Shown here piece by piece: positions 23,030 through 34,465 of a stretch of 64,000 bases of DNA; within the stretch, counting starts at the first letter, position 1; every line of letters starts with the position of its first letter. Position numbers and translations under genes: made by a program. Source of the stretch: Molossus alvarezi. Its lineage: Eukaryota > Chordata > Mammalia > Chiroptera > Molossidae. The stretch is taken from assembly GCA_037176705.1 (NCBI GenBank), contig CM073898.1, positions 22,242,488 to 22,306,487 on the forward strand. Direction: 5' to 3'. The notes under the pieces are model-generated. The model worked only from the letters and a program-made list of their open reading frames with translations. It searched no databases and was not told where the DNA came from.

Positions 23030-23640
23030 GGGAGACCGGCACGGCTTAGCATTACTGGCAGGAAGCGAGCCAGGACGCCCCTCGCCCACTAGTTGCCGGC
23101 AGGCTCGTGGTTCCATTGTCAAGGCGCATGCCTACACAATTACAGCGCTTCCTCCGCCTTAGTGTCTGGAAAGAAAAGTGTAGCAGATAACTGCTTCCAG
23201 GATCCCTGCTGTCAGAGAAAATAAGCAAGTTATACGTTCTCCATGGTCCCCCTACAGAGCGTATCAATGCTGCTCTTGCTGCTTCGCTTCTCTCTGGCAA
23301 ATGGTCCTGCTAACTTTTGACCTTATCTTAGGCCATGCCCTTTTGATTCCTGCATGAAGTTATTGTTGTGAGACAAACCTTTTCCTCCCCACCACAAACT
23401 TCATGCTTCTAAATCTCTGCATGGACGGAACTACCATTTCTTTTCGTGCCGTGCAGAACGTCAGTCGGCGAAGAAGAGATCCTTCAGCAGGGCTCCCGTG
23501 GGTTTGCCTTAGCTTCCTTTTGTCCCTTAAAGTCATCATGTCAACCTTTGCTTCTGAAATGATAGCTGCCCTCAGCTCACTTGGCTCCTTTCCAACCTAC
23601 CTTCTATATTATATCTTGTTTTCTTTCGGAACCAATGCTC
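23030..23640. other. CpG-enriched unique segment
   Basis: About 21 CpG dinucleotides fall here, around ten of them in 23035-23160, against a very CpG-poor background. The 82-codon minus frame at 23052-23300 and the 84-codon plus frame at 23403-23657 have no domain I recognise. It could be a regulatory patch, a decayed retrocopy or an unrecognised LTR. Confidence 0.45.
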
Positions 23641-23644
23641 ATTA

Positions 23645-23975
23645 TGTCATCCTGTAAGTACAATCCACCAGTGATTTCCTGCTACTGGTGGAGAAAAATA
23701 GGAACTCCTTAGATAAACAACCAAGACCCTTCATCACCTGGGCTCCACGCCCACCTGCTAGGCCATGTATTACCTCTCTAATATTCTAGCACAACTGCAG
23801 AACTTACCTGAAAAGGCATATTCTTTCATGTCTTTGCTTTTCCTGACATCGTTTCTTTACATGGAATGCATTCTCTTATCTTCTTCTCCATTACATAAAC
23901 TTATTAATAATGAGAGCTAAATCTTAAATTAGAGTCATCTAAAAAGTCTTCCTTAACCTCCCTGGACTAGATAGA
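23645..23975 (+). mobile_element. L2 LINE fragment
   Basis: 'acccttcatcacctgggctc', 'catgtctttgcttttcctga', 'catggaatgcattctcttat' and 'agtcttccttaacctccctg' follow the L2 3' region. Confidence 0.75.
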
Positions 23976-23979
23976 ATAG

Positions 23980-24385
23980 ATCCATTTCCCCAAGAAGCAG
24001 ACTCTAAGTCAGAGATTTCCATGCAGATGGTTTATCGGGAATGTGGTGTTAGGATCAATATCTGTGGAAGTGGGAGGCTGGGAAAGATGCAGGATGGTCC
24101 AGAGAGAGGTTGAGCTATGATGAGGTTGCAGCAAAGGCCTTGGCCAATTTTATAGGGAGCTCATAGCTAACATGATTCTTCAGAGTTGCCCTGAATTGGG
24201 CAAGGGAGCTGGGCCTTTCTACCTACGTTCAGGCAAGTTACTGAATGTGGATTGTCCCAGGAAAGCGCATGAGTGGGGCAAGGCCCAGGGCAAGCTGCAG
24301 AGAGCCCCTCTGATGACAGCTTGGGTAACTCACACCTCATCAGCTGGGAGACTGAGCACTCCAACCGTTAAAAAGGGGCCAACTC
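23980..24385. repeat. Unclassified ancient repeat
   Basis: 'gatggtttatcgggaatgtg' at one end and 'gggcaagctgcagagagccc', 'aactcacacctcatcagctg', 'tgggagactgagcactccaa' at the other match a placental repeat I cannot name. Confidence 0.4.
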
Positions 24386-25174
24386 CCCTAAAATAATAAA
24401 TTTGAAACTCCACAAAGATTTCAAAAGACAATGTTCATTTTTCTCATTCAGAAAAGACATCAATAACACATTACTGGGCACATGAAAGAAAGAGAAACCT
24501 TGTCATACAAATCTCTGGCAAAAATAAATAGAAAAAGAATATTACATGAAAGTTGTGTATTTCCAAAAAACTTGCCAATGCTCCATTGCAATGAGAATTA
24601 ACAAGCTTGATATCCCCTTTAGTGCCTGGCAATGTAGATTCCCTCTTGCTTGTAGAAGAAAACATTATTATGAGATCAAAGATATATATTAAAACAAGAA
24701 CGCTGTGGCCTTTGAATGTTGCTCATTTAGTTCTGTTCATTAGATGCTAAAGTATAATTAGTTCATCGTTATGAATAAAACTGTTCAGGAAATGTAATAG
24801 AGAGAATTTTCATAACAATATAATTAGCATAGCATGCAATTACTCATTTACTGTTTATACTCTTCATCATGAGTCAGTTGATGTCAACATTAAAATTTCG
24901 TCTTGAACATTGCCTGACTTCTCTTTTTTTAACTTGCAACTTGAAAGTTAAATTCTAGATGTTTTATTCCTAATTATTACTTGCCTTATTCCTTGGAAGG
25001 CAAAATATAATTGGAAAAATAAACTTTTTACTCACTTGTCATTAAGGACACATTGAATTTTCATAGGTACCAGACATCACTCTTTATATAAATTACTCAG
25101 TTTTAGGCAAAATTATCATTTAATTGTGAGTTACCATTTCCGAGCCTGAAGCTCAGAAGTAATTTTACAAGCCA
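24386..25174. other. Non-coding, no recognised feature
   Basis: AT-rich unique sequence. Confidence 0.4.
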
Positions 25175-25335
25175 AGTGATGCCTGGGGCTACCGAAGCTG
25201 TGAGAGACAAGGAGTATTCTCACCTAACACTTCAGAGCCCTCGATGACGACATGATTTCTGAGCTCCTGAAATGTAGAGAATAAATTCCTGTTGTTTTAA
25301 TCTCCAGCCAGTGAATACAGAATTTGATGCCTCCT
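25175..25335 (+). mobile_element. MLT1-type LTR fragment (ERVL-MaLR)
   Basis: 'aggagtattctcacctaaca' with 'agagaataaattcctgttgt' then 'tttaatctccagcc' is the 3' end of an MLT1-class LTR, including its poly(A) signal 'aataaa'. Confidence 0.8.
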
Positions 25336-25644
25336 CGAATTATTATTTTGAGAAAATACATCCATTCTCATTTATACGACCTCTTCATCTATGATATTTT
25401 ACTTGTTTAAAGCTTAGAGAGTAACCAGCCCAATGTTGACAATGTTGGGGGCTGCTGGGTCCCAAAGAGCCTGCATGCACCTGCTGGGCACCCTCCAGCA
25501 CCCAGAAGAGCTGGCGCAGGTCAAACACAGATTGATGCGTGAATGAAACAGAGTGCAGTTGTGTGTAAATCTCTCCAACCCACCATAAAACTGTGACTCC
25601 ACATCTTACTCACTCAACTGGAAGGTTTCCATACTTAGCTCATC
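25336..25644. other. Non-coding, no recognised feature
   Basis: Unique sequence. A 62-codon minus frame has no support. Confidence 0.35.
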
Positions 25645-25770
25645 ATTTCATCTTAGATGAGGACGTTGAGACTCTAAGGTGAGACTTGTCCACAATGACA
25701 CACTGAGTTAATTTTGGGCCCAGATACTGTGGTTCTGACTATTCTTTACTTCCTGTTGCATGAGAGCACA
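25645..25770 (-). mobile_element. MIR fragment
   Basis: 'tttcatcttagatgaggacg', 'ttgagactctaaggtgagac', 'cacactgagttaattttggg' is the reverse MIR core. Confidence 0.7.
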
Positions 25771-25980
25771 GCTGGACCAGAGACTGAAACGTCAACATTA
25801 CTAACTCAATCAAGTGTAATCATTTGTATTAGGAAGATGATGTTTGTAAAAGTATATTAGCATTTGTCTTAAAATAGTTTCTACTTCCAACCCTTATAAT
25901 ACTAATTGTGTATGACGTGATTCAGATTAACCAAACATTTGTAGACCATCTTTTATGTACTTTACATGTTCACTTCTAAT

Positions 25981-26011
25981 ATCATATATATATATTATAT
26001 ATATTATATAT
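25981..26011. repeat. (TA)n simple repeat
   Basis: An alternating TA/TAT tract lies at the SINE tail, probably grown from the poly(A)/target junction. Confidence 0.9.
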
Positions 26012-26249
26012 ATTTATCCTCACACGAGGACATTTTTGCATTTATCTTTAGATAGAGTTGGAGGGAGAGAGGGGGGGGAGAGAGAGAGAAACATCGATGT
26101 GAGAGAGACATCGACTGGTTGCTACCCACACGACCTCAACTGGGGCCGGGGACAAACTGCAACTGAGGTACATGCCCTTAGCGGGAACCGAACCTGGGAC
26201 TCTGGTCCACAGGCCGATACTCTAACTGCTGAGCCAAACCGGCCAGGGC
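26012..26249 (-). mobile_element. Ves SINE, long-tail subtype
   Basis: The minus strand reads 'gccctggccggtttggctca', B-box-like 'aggttcggttcccgc', 'gtacctcagttgcagtttgt' and an end 'cctcgtgtgagg'. It interrupts a MIR. Flanks share an imperfect 'atatcat'/'attatcat' repeat. Confidence 0.92.
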
Positions 26250-26369
26250 TCAATTATCATATTTAATCATCATCATAACTTCAGAAAAATTGTTATTCGT
26301 CTAAAGTAAGTGGCACTTGTTTCTAGCTCCGCTCCACTTTTCACTGGAATAGTAGCAAAAGGTAATACA

Positions 26370-26490
26370 ATAAGGTGACTATATAATTAATTGTCAAAAT
26401 TTGAGCTGTTTTAAGAGACAAAAAAGGCAGTATTCATAAATGTACTGGACAACAGGTGTAAACTGCACAACAGGACATAAAGTGCGACCA
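26370..26490. repeat. Unclassified ancient repeat
   Basis: 'tgactatataattaattgtc' through 'actggacaacaggtgtaaac' matches a common placental repeat, probably a DNA-transposon remnant, that I cannot name. Confidence 0.4.
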
Positions 26491-26849
26491 AGCAGTGTCT
26501 GGGAGATTACCACCATATTGCTTTCAAGCTGATTTTGCATTTACAGTTAAACATACTAACTCCCCAGTATGTAATGCAGTTGTGATTTAAGCAGAAGGTA
26601 TCTTTCTCGAAGTGCATTGTAGCAGTCAAATTCAAAAGCGGGATACAATGTGTTCCAAGATAGTCTGGTGCCAAGGTTTCTGAGAATACCTCGAGTGCTC
26701 CCTGAGAAGTCAGCCTCAGTGGGAGTCACCCATGATTCTGGTTAGCCTGACTCAAGATGTGGTTCCCTCTTAGCAGCTGTGCATTTTGTGACATTCTCTC
26801 CCTCTTGTGCCATTGGGCTCACTGTCCTTTGTGCTTCTTAAAGCCTTTA
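26491..26849. other. Non-coding, no recognised feature
   Basis: Unique sequence between two ancient repeats. Confidence 0.35.
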
Positions 26850-26990
26850 TTCACACCTCTTTTCGAGTACTTAATTGATTATACTATAATTGTTCATGGA
26901 TGTGTCCCCCTCCCCTAGTAGAATGTGTGTCTCATTACCTTTGCCATCCTTGGGACAGAGTGGCAGTTGCTCACCGTGGGTAAACTGGAC
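26850..26990 (+). mobile_element. L2 3' fragment
   Basis: 'cctctt' followed by a 'tagaatgtgtgtctcattac', 'ctttgccatccttgggacag' region resembles the L2 3' end. The match is weak. Confidence 0.45.
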
Positions 26991-27574
26991 AGGGGGGAAT
27001 CACTGTGTGAAAGGGTTTATACAAAATTTGACATACTTGAGTTTAACAATTGTGACATCAATAAACATAAAAACAACCAACATACAGTGTTTTGTCTGTT
27101 CCAGCTACTGTTGCAAGATACCTTCACACCACTTGGGCACTAAGAACCAAAATGATCGTAACATGGTTTTACTGTTACATAGTTCCCATTAGCATAACTT
27201 TCTTATTCCAGAAGACTCTTGCAACCAGGAAGATAAAAGTTGCAAATAACCGCATTGCTTATTGAAGGACCCACCACCTCTTCAACAGAAATGGCCAACA
27301 CACAGTGGCTTGGGCTCCTTGATTCCCTCTCCTCACAATACTCTTTTTGTTGTTTCTACCCATCCCAAACTATCATGATTCTTACTCGATTCTCATCAAG
27401 AACTGCACCAAAAATCATGCTTCTAACCAAACTTCAAAATTTTAATAAATTCAACCTGTCCTTTTCCACTCCAACACGCTATCAGACACTGCAGAAGTTT
27501 TGTTCGCCTGGGTGAAACATAACCTCAGTTTTGTCTTATCAAAAGCCTGTGAACAGTTTTGCTGTTTTGCGAGG
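26991..27574. other. Non-coding, no recognised feature
   Basis: Unique sequence. Frames at 26890-27192 and 27240-27515 have no recognisable domain. Confidence 0.4.
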
Positions 27575-27690
27575 TTCTCAGTAAGCTCTTTACATACAAC
27601 TCCCTCATTTCTCACAGCAGCGCTGTAATGGTTGGTGTATTGTTATTTCCATGTTGCAGGGGAGAAACAAAGCCCCTGTTGCTTTTCTCC
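27575..27690 (-). mobile_element. MIR fragment
   Basis: 'gctctttacatacaactccc', 'tcacagcagcgctgtaatgg', 'ttatttccatgttgcagggg' is the reverse MIR core. Confidence 0.72.
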
Positions 27691-29296
27691 ATTTAAAAAA
27701 GCAATAATAAGCATTTGGACATTTTTAATGGTCGTGCTGCACAATGGTCTTAATATCTGAAAACCATAACAAAATGTTATGGTCTTTGAAAAACAGCCAC
27801 TGCATTTATCTCTCCCGAATGCCCAGTGTGTTTCTATATGAATTTCAACTTGAATGTGCTCTTCTAGACAGAGAATTATCTGCTCCTAATTGGCTAATGA
27901 CACCTCTTTAGAAGTAAAAAGCAATAGATACAAAATGGGGATGAAAAAAGAAATCCTCTGAGTGGTTTTAATGGAACCTTTATCCCAGGAAGGGAGAAAT
28001 GTAAACATGGATTTTGGAAAGAGAATAGCCAAGTCTATATTCCTGTCCCAGTGATTGTTATAACTGATTTGAATAAAAAGGTTTATCTTTATGCAATGAA
28101 ACAGACTTGAATGATTTGCTAGTATTATATGACAGAATAAAGATTCCATAAATATTAATAAACAAGGAGAATATGGGAAAACCAACAAAAATGTATATAG
28201 ATAACTATAAATGTAGTATTTAGATCTGAAAAATAAATTATGTTAAATGCTTCCTAACAACTAAAGCTGACTCAACAGTGAATTAGTCAGCCTTGTCATA
28301 AGTGAGCCCACCAACCCTCCAGGTATTTGAGCAGAACATAGATCTTCTTTCTGGAATATTCTTTGTGACAGTTAATATATTGATGTTAAAGGTTCTTCCC
28401 AATTAGTAGATCCATGTTGCTGATATAACCGGTTTTACAGATCCTGGGCTTGCATTCATGTTTTAGTAATGTGGCATTTAGTCACCCCTCAACTAATGTA
28501 TCCGTCTACCTGTACATGTTTTTGAATGTTGTAGAGAGTGTTTGACAAAGCACTTTTAGCTACCAATACACATGTGCACATAACTTTGGCCATGGCTTGA
28601 TGCCCCCCAGTAGGGAGACCTGGAGAGAGAATGTATCATAAAGCTTGGTCTCTGCATTAAGGCTGGTGGAGGAAAGTAAATAGGTGTTTCTTAGATATGT
28701 CTGAGATTCATTCCTGCCCCTCCCTAGCCTTCAGGTTAGAATTGGCTTGTCTAAGTGAATCCAGGACCATTGGGAGTATGGCTGATTTAATATGTACTCA
28801 TCTCGAGTAATCTGAGGGTAGGAGCCTTTACACTTGACCTTGAGGAACCATTTTATTCTACCAGTGACTACTGTAGTAATACTGCCAGGGCGTCAGTGTC
28901 TAGAGGGGGTCACTCAACCAGAGGAAGCTGACAATGTCCTGAACCTGGACATACTAAGATTCCAGCACGTAGACTCTCTGCTCTGCTTTCTGCAATGGTA
29001 ATATTGTCAAAGTCAGTCATCTTTAGAGGACTGAGTGGTCAGTAAACCAGAATGGCCCGAGCGAGGGCTGTTTCACTACAGGGCAACACCATTTGGGGAT
29101 AAATGTTCTTCCTGGCTTTGTCACCAGAATCCTGGGCATCTGCCATGAAACACTGAAAGGGCATTTTTTCTTCTTTTCTTTACTTCAAAATATTTTTTTA
29201 TTTTTATCAGTCTTAAAAAAAAACATTTGGTGAACACAAAAGGCTGACATGAAGAAATCTTTTCTTGGCTCTTTAAGAAGCAATCATATGTTGGTA

Positions 29297-29298
<2 letters not shown>
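27691..29298. other. 1.6 kb unique non-coding sequence
   Basis: No gene or repeat recognised. A small inverted repeat 'ccataac...gttatgg' lies at about 27766-27784. Confidence 0.4.

Positions 29299-29328
<30 letters not shown>
29299..29328. repeat. (GT)n microsatellite
   Basis: About fifteen GT units. Confidence 0.97.
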
Positions 29329-29330
<2 letters not shown>

Positions 29331-29871
29331 AACAAGTTCTTAATTATTATCAATATTCTTCTTATTATTTATTGGTATACAGTATTATGAGTTTAACACC
29401 TGAATAAACTCAGGTAAATAGTTATCACAATCAGGTTTGTGTACAGTTTCATCTCCCCCAAAGCTCCTTCAAGCTCCCTTTTTGTGGTCACATTCTTCCC
29501 CCATCCCCGACCTCTGGTTCCCACTGCTCTGTTCTCCAGGCCCACCCACTGCTTTGCCTTTCCAGAAATTCCGATAAAGGGACTCACAGCTTATAATCTT
29601 TTGAGTCTGGTTTCTTTCACTCAGCTTAATGCTTCTGAGATGCATCCAGGTTAGTGTGTTATTCCCTTTTATTGCTGCTGAGTATCATTCATTGTGTAAA
29701 TATACCAAATTTTGTTTATTCATTCACCTGTTAAAGATCAGTTGGGTTATAGTTAGTTTAAGGCTATTATACTAATGTTGCTATAATATCTGTACAGAGG
29801 TTTTGTGTGAATATACATTTTCATTTTCTAGAGCAAATATTTAGAAGTAAAATTTCTGGGTCCTATAGTAT

Positions 29872-30060
29872 ATTTAAATTAATACAAAATATATTTATAT
29901 AGTATATATAATAATATACTATATAATTATATAACATGTCATAATTACATCTATATTTTACCTATGTAATTATATGTGTACATTTTTATAAATTTATATA
30001 TAATTTATACATATAATTTATATATATATACATATATACACACACACACACACATACAAA
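29872..30060. repeat. AT-rich simple repeat with (CA)n
   Basis: Imperfect TATA/ATAATAT units end in about ten CA units (30039-30053). Confidence 0.9.
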
Positions 30061-30196
30061 TTTATAAGAAATGCACGATTTTCAGTTTCAGTCAAAAGTA
30101 TATGAGAGTTCCCGTTGTCCCGCATTGGTGTCAGCACTTGGAATTTTCCATTTCTTTTTCTCCATTCTAAATAGGTTTGCAGGGACTCTCACGCTC

Positions 30197-30444
30197 TTTT
30201 TTTTTTTTTTTCCAATCTTCACCCAAGGACATTTTTCCATTTACCTTCAGATAGACTGGGAGGGAGGGAGAGAGAGAGGGAAATATCAATGTGAGAGGGA
30301 CACATCGACCGATTGCCTCATGCATGACCCCAGCCAGGACCAGGGACAAACTGCAACCAAGGTACATGGCCTTGACCGAAATCGAACCCGAGACTCATTG
30401 GTCCAGTGGCCAATGCTCTAACCACTGAGCGAAACCAGCCAGGG
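30197..30444 (-). mobile_element. Ves SINE, long-tail subtype
   Basis: Minus strand: 'gccctggctggtttcgctca', B-box-like region, 'cttggttgcagtttgtccct', GA/CT stretch and 'ccttgggtgaag' before the poly(A). Flanks 'ctctcacgctc' (30186-30196) and 'ctctcatggtc' (30445-30455) look like a worn target duplication. The host is the antisense L1. Confidence 0.93.
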
Positions 30445-31810
30445 CTCTCATGGTCATTTTAATTGGCATGTTTCTTTCTAATAGCTAATGATGCTGAGCA
30501 TTTTTTAATGTGCTCATTTGTCATCTCTGTGTCTTTTTTTGGTTAAGTATCTGTTCAGATCTTTTGTTCACTTTTCATTGGGTTGTTTATTGCTGAGTTA
30601 TGAGACTATGTTATATGCTCTGAATAAAAATCCTTTGTAAATAAGGGATTTGCAATTTTTTTTCCCATTCAGTAGCTTGTGTTTTAATTGTCTTAGAAAA
30701 TTTTACATAGCAAACATTTTTTTCTAAAATTTTGATGAAGTCAAATTTAGCAACTGTTTCTTTCATAGATTATATTCTTTTGTGTCATATGTAAGAACTT
30801 TTGGCCAAAGCTTAGGTCACGTAGATTTTCTCTTATAACTTTTTTCTGAAGTTTTACCTTCTACACGCAGACTTGTGATTGCTTTTGTGTTTTCTGTGAA
30901 GTGTAAAATGTAGGTTAAGGTCTACTTCTTTTATTTCCCCAATATAGATATCCAATTGTTCCAACATTATTTGTTGAAACACACAAATAAAACTTTTACT
31001 GTACTGAATTACCTTTGAATCTTTGTCAAAGACCACTCCACCATATTTGCGTGGATCTATTTCTGGACTCTATTCTGTCCTATTGATCCGTGTGACTTTC
31101 TCTTCTTTAGTGTCTTGGCTACTGAAGTCATATAATAATTCTCAAAGCCATGTAGTCTGAGTCTTCCAATTTTATTATTTTTTTGATATTATTTTAGTGC
31201 CTTATTTTCATTGCTTTACCATGTTAACTTTTTGACTAAATGTGACAAAAATACTCCAGGGACTTTATTTAGGATTAAATTAAATCTATAGATCAATTTG
31301 AAGAGGATTAACATGTTAACTGAATTGTGTCTTTTAATTCAGGGATCACAATATGTCTTTCCACTTATTTAGGTCTTCGGTTTCTTTTATTAGTGTCTGT
31401 AGTTTTTAGCAAACAGATTTAGCACATGTATTGTTAGAATTATACCTGTTTCATTCTTTTTGTTGCTATTATATATAGATGTAGATCTATATCTATCTAT
31501 CCATACATCTTTTGTATTCTGCAAACATGGTAAACTCACTTATTTTTTCTCTTGGGATTTTTTAAAGATTCCTTGTGACTTTTTACATACACAATCATGA
31601 CATTGTGAACAGGGAGAGTTTCTCTTATGCTTTTCCATCTGTATGTTTTTTCTTTCTTTTTCTTCTTTTATTGCACTGGCTAGTACTACCAGCACAATGT
31701 TGAATTGGAGTGGTGAGAATCGATATTATTCTTTATTCCAAATTTTAGAAGAAAAAAAAAGATTTAGTGTTTTATTATTATGTATGTGGGCTAAATATAT
31801 GTTTTCTTTT

Positions 31811-32112
31811 TGGACAGATTCATGGCTGCTAGAGGAAGGTGGAGGGGCTGGGTGAAAAGTGTGAAGAGATTAAAAAATACTAATCGGTAGTTACAAAATA
31901 GTCACAGGGACATAAAATACAGAATAGAGAATGTAGTCAGCAATATTGTAATAGCTATGTATGGTGCCAGGAGGGTACTTGAAATATTGGGGGAAATACT
32001 TTTTAAAATATATGATTGTCTAACTACTATTCTGTGCTCCTGAAACTAATACAAAATAATGTTGAATGCAAATTGTCATTGAAAAATAAAATTTAGTTAA
32101 AAACACTAAAAA
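31811..32112 (+). mobile_element. Young 5'-truncated L1 3' UTR, nested
   Basis: It runs 'ttggacagattcatggctgc', 'gggtgaaaagtgtgaagaga', 'gtaatagctatgtatggtgc', 'ctcctgaaactaatacaaaa' to an A-rich end. The target duplication 'atgttttctttt' is perfect at 31799-31810 and 32113-32124. Host L1 sequence resumes after it in the opposite orientation. Confidence 0.92.
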
Positions 32113-32240
32113 ATGTTTTCTTTTGAAACACTTTGTCAGATAAAGGAAGGTTCCTTCTAATGTTAGTTTTCTGAGAATTTCTATCATAAATGATGTTCTT
32201 GGCTTCCTCTTGCATTGATAAGATTTATTTTGTCCAGGAC

Positions 32241-32500
32241 TATATACTCAGGAAAGGGGGTATAGCAGGCATGTGAGGGGATAGCTGGGTTTATCACTGA
32301 ATCGTGTAGTAGAAGGTGAGGCCTGTGGTCTTAAAGCTGTCATTATTGGGTGACATTGTTTTGTATTCCCAACTAGTAGGACCAGATGAAAGATCTACTC
32401 TATGACATTTGTAGGATAATGTCCTCAGATTGGGTAGCCATCAAAAATAATATTCTGTGAAAACACTGCATTTCATAACTTGCTTTATCAGGATTTTATT
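32241..32500. other. Non-coding, no recognised feature
   Basis: Sequence between the L1 and the tandem duplication, with nothing recognised. Confidence 0.35.
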
Positions 32501-32880
32501 CTTATCTTATATAAAAAAATGGATGACCCGATAAATTGAGAACAGAAAATTTCTGTAACTAGTTCATTTATAATATATGCCTAACATTCTTCTAAAACAT
32601 TTGAATTTGCTAGAGAAAAAAAATATGTATCTGTATTAGAGTGTGAAATGTTAATGAATGAAACATTTGCCCTGTTTTTTTTGTTTTTTTTTTATCTTAC
32701 ATAAAAAAATGGATGACCCGATAAATGGAGAACAGAAAATTTCTGTAACTAGTTCATTTACAATATATGCCTAACATTCTTCCAAAACATTTGAATTTGC
32801 TAGAGAAAAAAAATATGTATCTGTACTAGAGTGTGAAATGTTAATGAATTAAACATTTGCCCTGTTTTTTTTTTTTTGTT
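32501..32880. repeat. 190-bp tandem duplication, two units
   Basis: Unit 1 is 32501-32690 and unit 2 is 32691-32880, with 'ggatgacccgataaat' at 32521 and 32711. I count about seven substitutions outside the T-rich tail of each unit. Each unit ends in 'catttgccctg' plus a poly(T) stretch. The high identity implies a recent event. Confidence 0.95.
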
Positions 32881-33989
32881 TTTTGTTTTTTAACTAATGC
32901 CTTATCGACCAACAATTTTTAAAAGTTAAAATTTCTCTAAGTCTTGGAGCTTGTTGGGCTCAGCTGGCCCATCGCACTTCCCCTCCAGTGCTTTGGAAGA
33001 GTTATTTATGTGCTTTTCTATTCTCCAGTGGGATGTGTAAGGTTTACATGAATAATTGCCTCACACCATATATAGCATTGGCCACTACCTTGTCCCCAAG
33101 TGTAAGTTAAGGTGCTGGCAAAGCTTTAAAAACCTCTAAGAGGTTGCAATTCTCACTATATTAGAAAGCACTGCTCCCAACAGTGGTTTCAAAATAAGGG
33201 AGATTAGCCAAACTACTCCTGCAGATATTACCTCAAGTGGACCTTTTGAGGAGTCAGGGTTTAGACATTTAGTGTTGCGACCTCATCTAAGAAAGATCTT
33301 GTCTACCTCTTCCTTAAAAACCAATATTTGGTCTCTCAGTAGCTTGTCGGAGGCCTACACTCTTCAGAATTTAGGGTGACATCTTAAAATTTTATAGCTG
33401 ACTTTGTAAAATATGCAGTATAAATTGCAATGTCATGAGGAATCTCTTTTTAATGCCTTTATTAGCTATTTCTCCCTGAAGCAATCCTTAGAAGAGCACA
33501 TTTAAAATATTAAACAAATCTGATGAGAGTTTAAGAAAATATATGGCTAGGCATAATTACAAATTTAGAGCAAAAACTGTTCATACACTCATTTTCTTAC
33601 AAGTAAAATTTATTCAGTGGGTTCTTCAGTGATGTTTTGCATTTCTGGCTAAATCCTTGCATTCAGTTTACTTCTCTTCCTTAAATCTTATGGATATTAG
33701 AGTACAGAGGTTTTAATTACACAATTTTGAGAAGAAAGTTATTTAATATATGTGATAAAAGCTTAAGTCTGATTCTTTCATGTTGAGAGTTGTAATGAAA
33801 TATCAATTACTATGGCTTCAACCTCTTCTATCTCTTCATATGTCAAAAAAATAAACAAATAATTAACTAGTTTCCTTACCTCTTAGGTTCTTGTATGGGG
33901 AAGATTCACACAAACATACATACCCACACAAGTGGAAAGATGTCTAAGTTATACAAGTTACTGGGAGACTACAGTTTGGAACAACGAAA
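32881..33989. other. 1.1 kb non-coding, no recognised feature
   Basis: AT-rich unique sequence. Confidence 0.4.
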
Positions 33990-34245
33990 AGAAGGCAGGC
34001 TTTGGACTCAAGTAAAACTGCATTCAAAAACGTTTTTGCCAGTAGTTGAGTAACCTGAACAAATTATTTAACATTTTTGGCCTTTGACATCCTTAGTGTC
34101 AAACAGGAAGAATAATGTCTGCCTTTTAGAAATACTGTATTACACTAGACAAATAACATTGAGTTGTAAAAATGATTGGACACAAGACTTTCAATAAGTG
34201 GTAGATGGCATCACTGCTGTTATTGTTGTTGATTTTACTGGTGAT
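33990..34245 (+). mobile_element. MIR SINE
   Basis: 'gcaggctttggactcaagta', 'gtaacctgaacaaattattt', 'tttttggcctttgacatcct' and 'ggaagaataatgtctgcctt' follow MIR order. Confidence 0.75.
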
Positions 34246-34352
34246 CTTCGGTGAATGGGGCTTTGATTCTCTCCTTCTCATTCTGCCTGTAAGACTCAGC
34301 CTTTAAAACCCATGCTATTAATGTGCGACATTTACTGCAAGCTAAGGAATAC

Positions 34353-34370
34353 AAAAAAAAAAAAAAAAAG
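34353..34370. repeat. Poly(A) tract
   Basis: About seventeen A follow 'gaatac'. No SINE or L1 body precedes it that I recognise. Confidence 0.85.
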
Positions 34371-34465
34371 AAATCATATCAGCCCTTCTACTTCCAGGTT
34401 GCTACGGATGAGGCTTCTCTCTGACTCTGTTGCAGTTACATTTCCTCCTTCTGTATTAATGATAC

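Larger units (their letters stand above)
25925..26310 (-). mobile_element. MIR fragment split by a SINE
   Basis: 'cttttatgtactttacatgt' before and 'atatttaatcatcatcataa' after the Ves element rejoin into the reverse MIR 3' part. Confidence 0.55.
29329..32240 (-). mobile_element. Old L1, 3' UTR to middle of ORF2, nested
   Basis: Read on the minus strand this is a long decayed L1. In plus coordinates it runs from the ORF2 C-terminal region ('tttctttcactcagcttaat', about 29610) through 'ttttgttcacttttcattgg' (30564), 'ctatagatcaatttgaagag' (31287) and 'gctagtactaccagcacaat' (31680) to 'gagaatttctatcataaatg' (about 32190). An AT-rich expansion (29872-30060), a SINE (30197-30444) and a younger L1 (31811-32112) interrupt it. 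No long frame survives. Confidence 0.9.

Noticed and set aside
27766..27784. Small inverted repeat 'ccataac...gttatgg'
   Set aside because: Seven-base arms in AT-rich DNA are expected by chance and no RNA gene surrounds it.
30071..30421. 116-codon frame, with similar frames at 25955-26266, 48344-48607 and 50276-50572
   Set aside because: They run through Ves SINEs, whose bodies often stay open by composition; they are not proteins.
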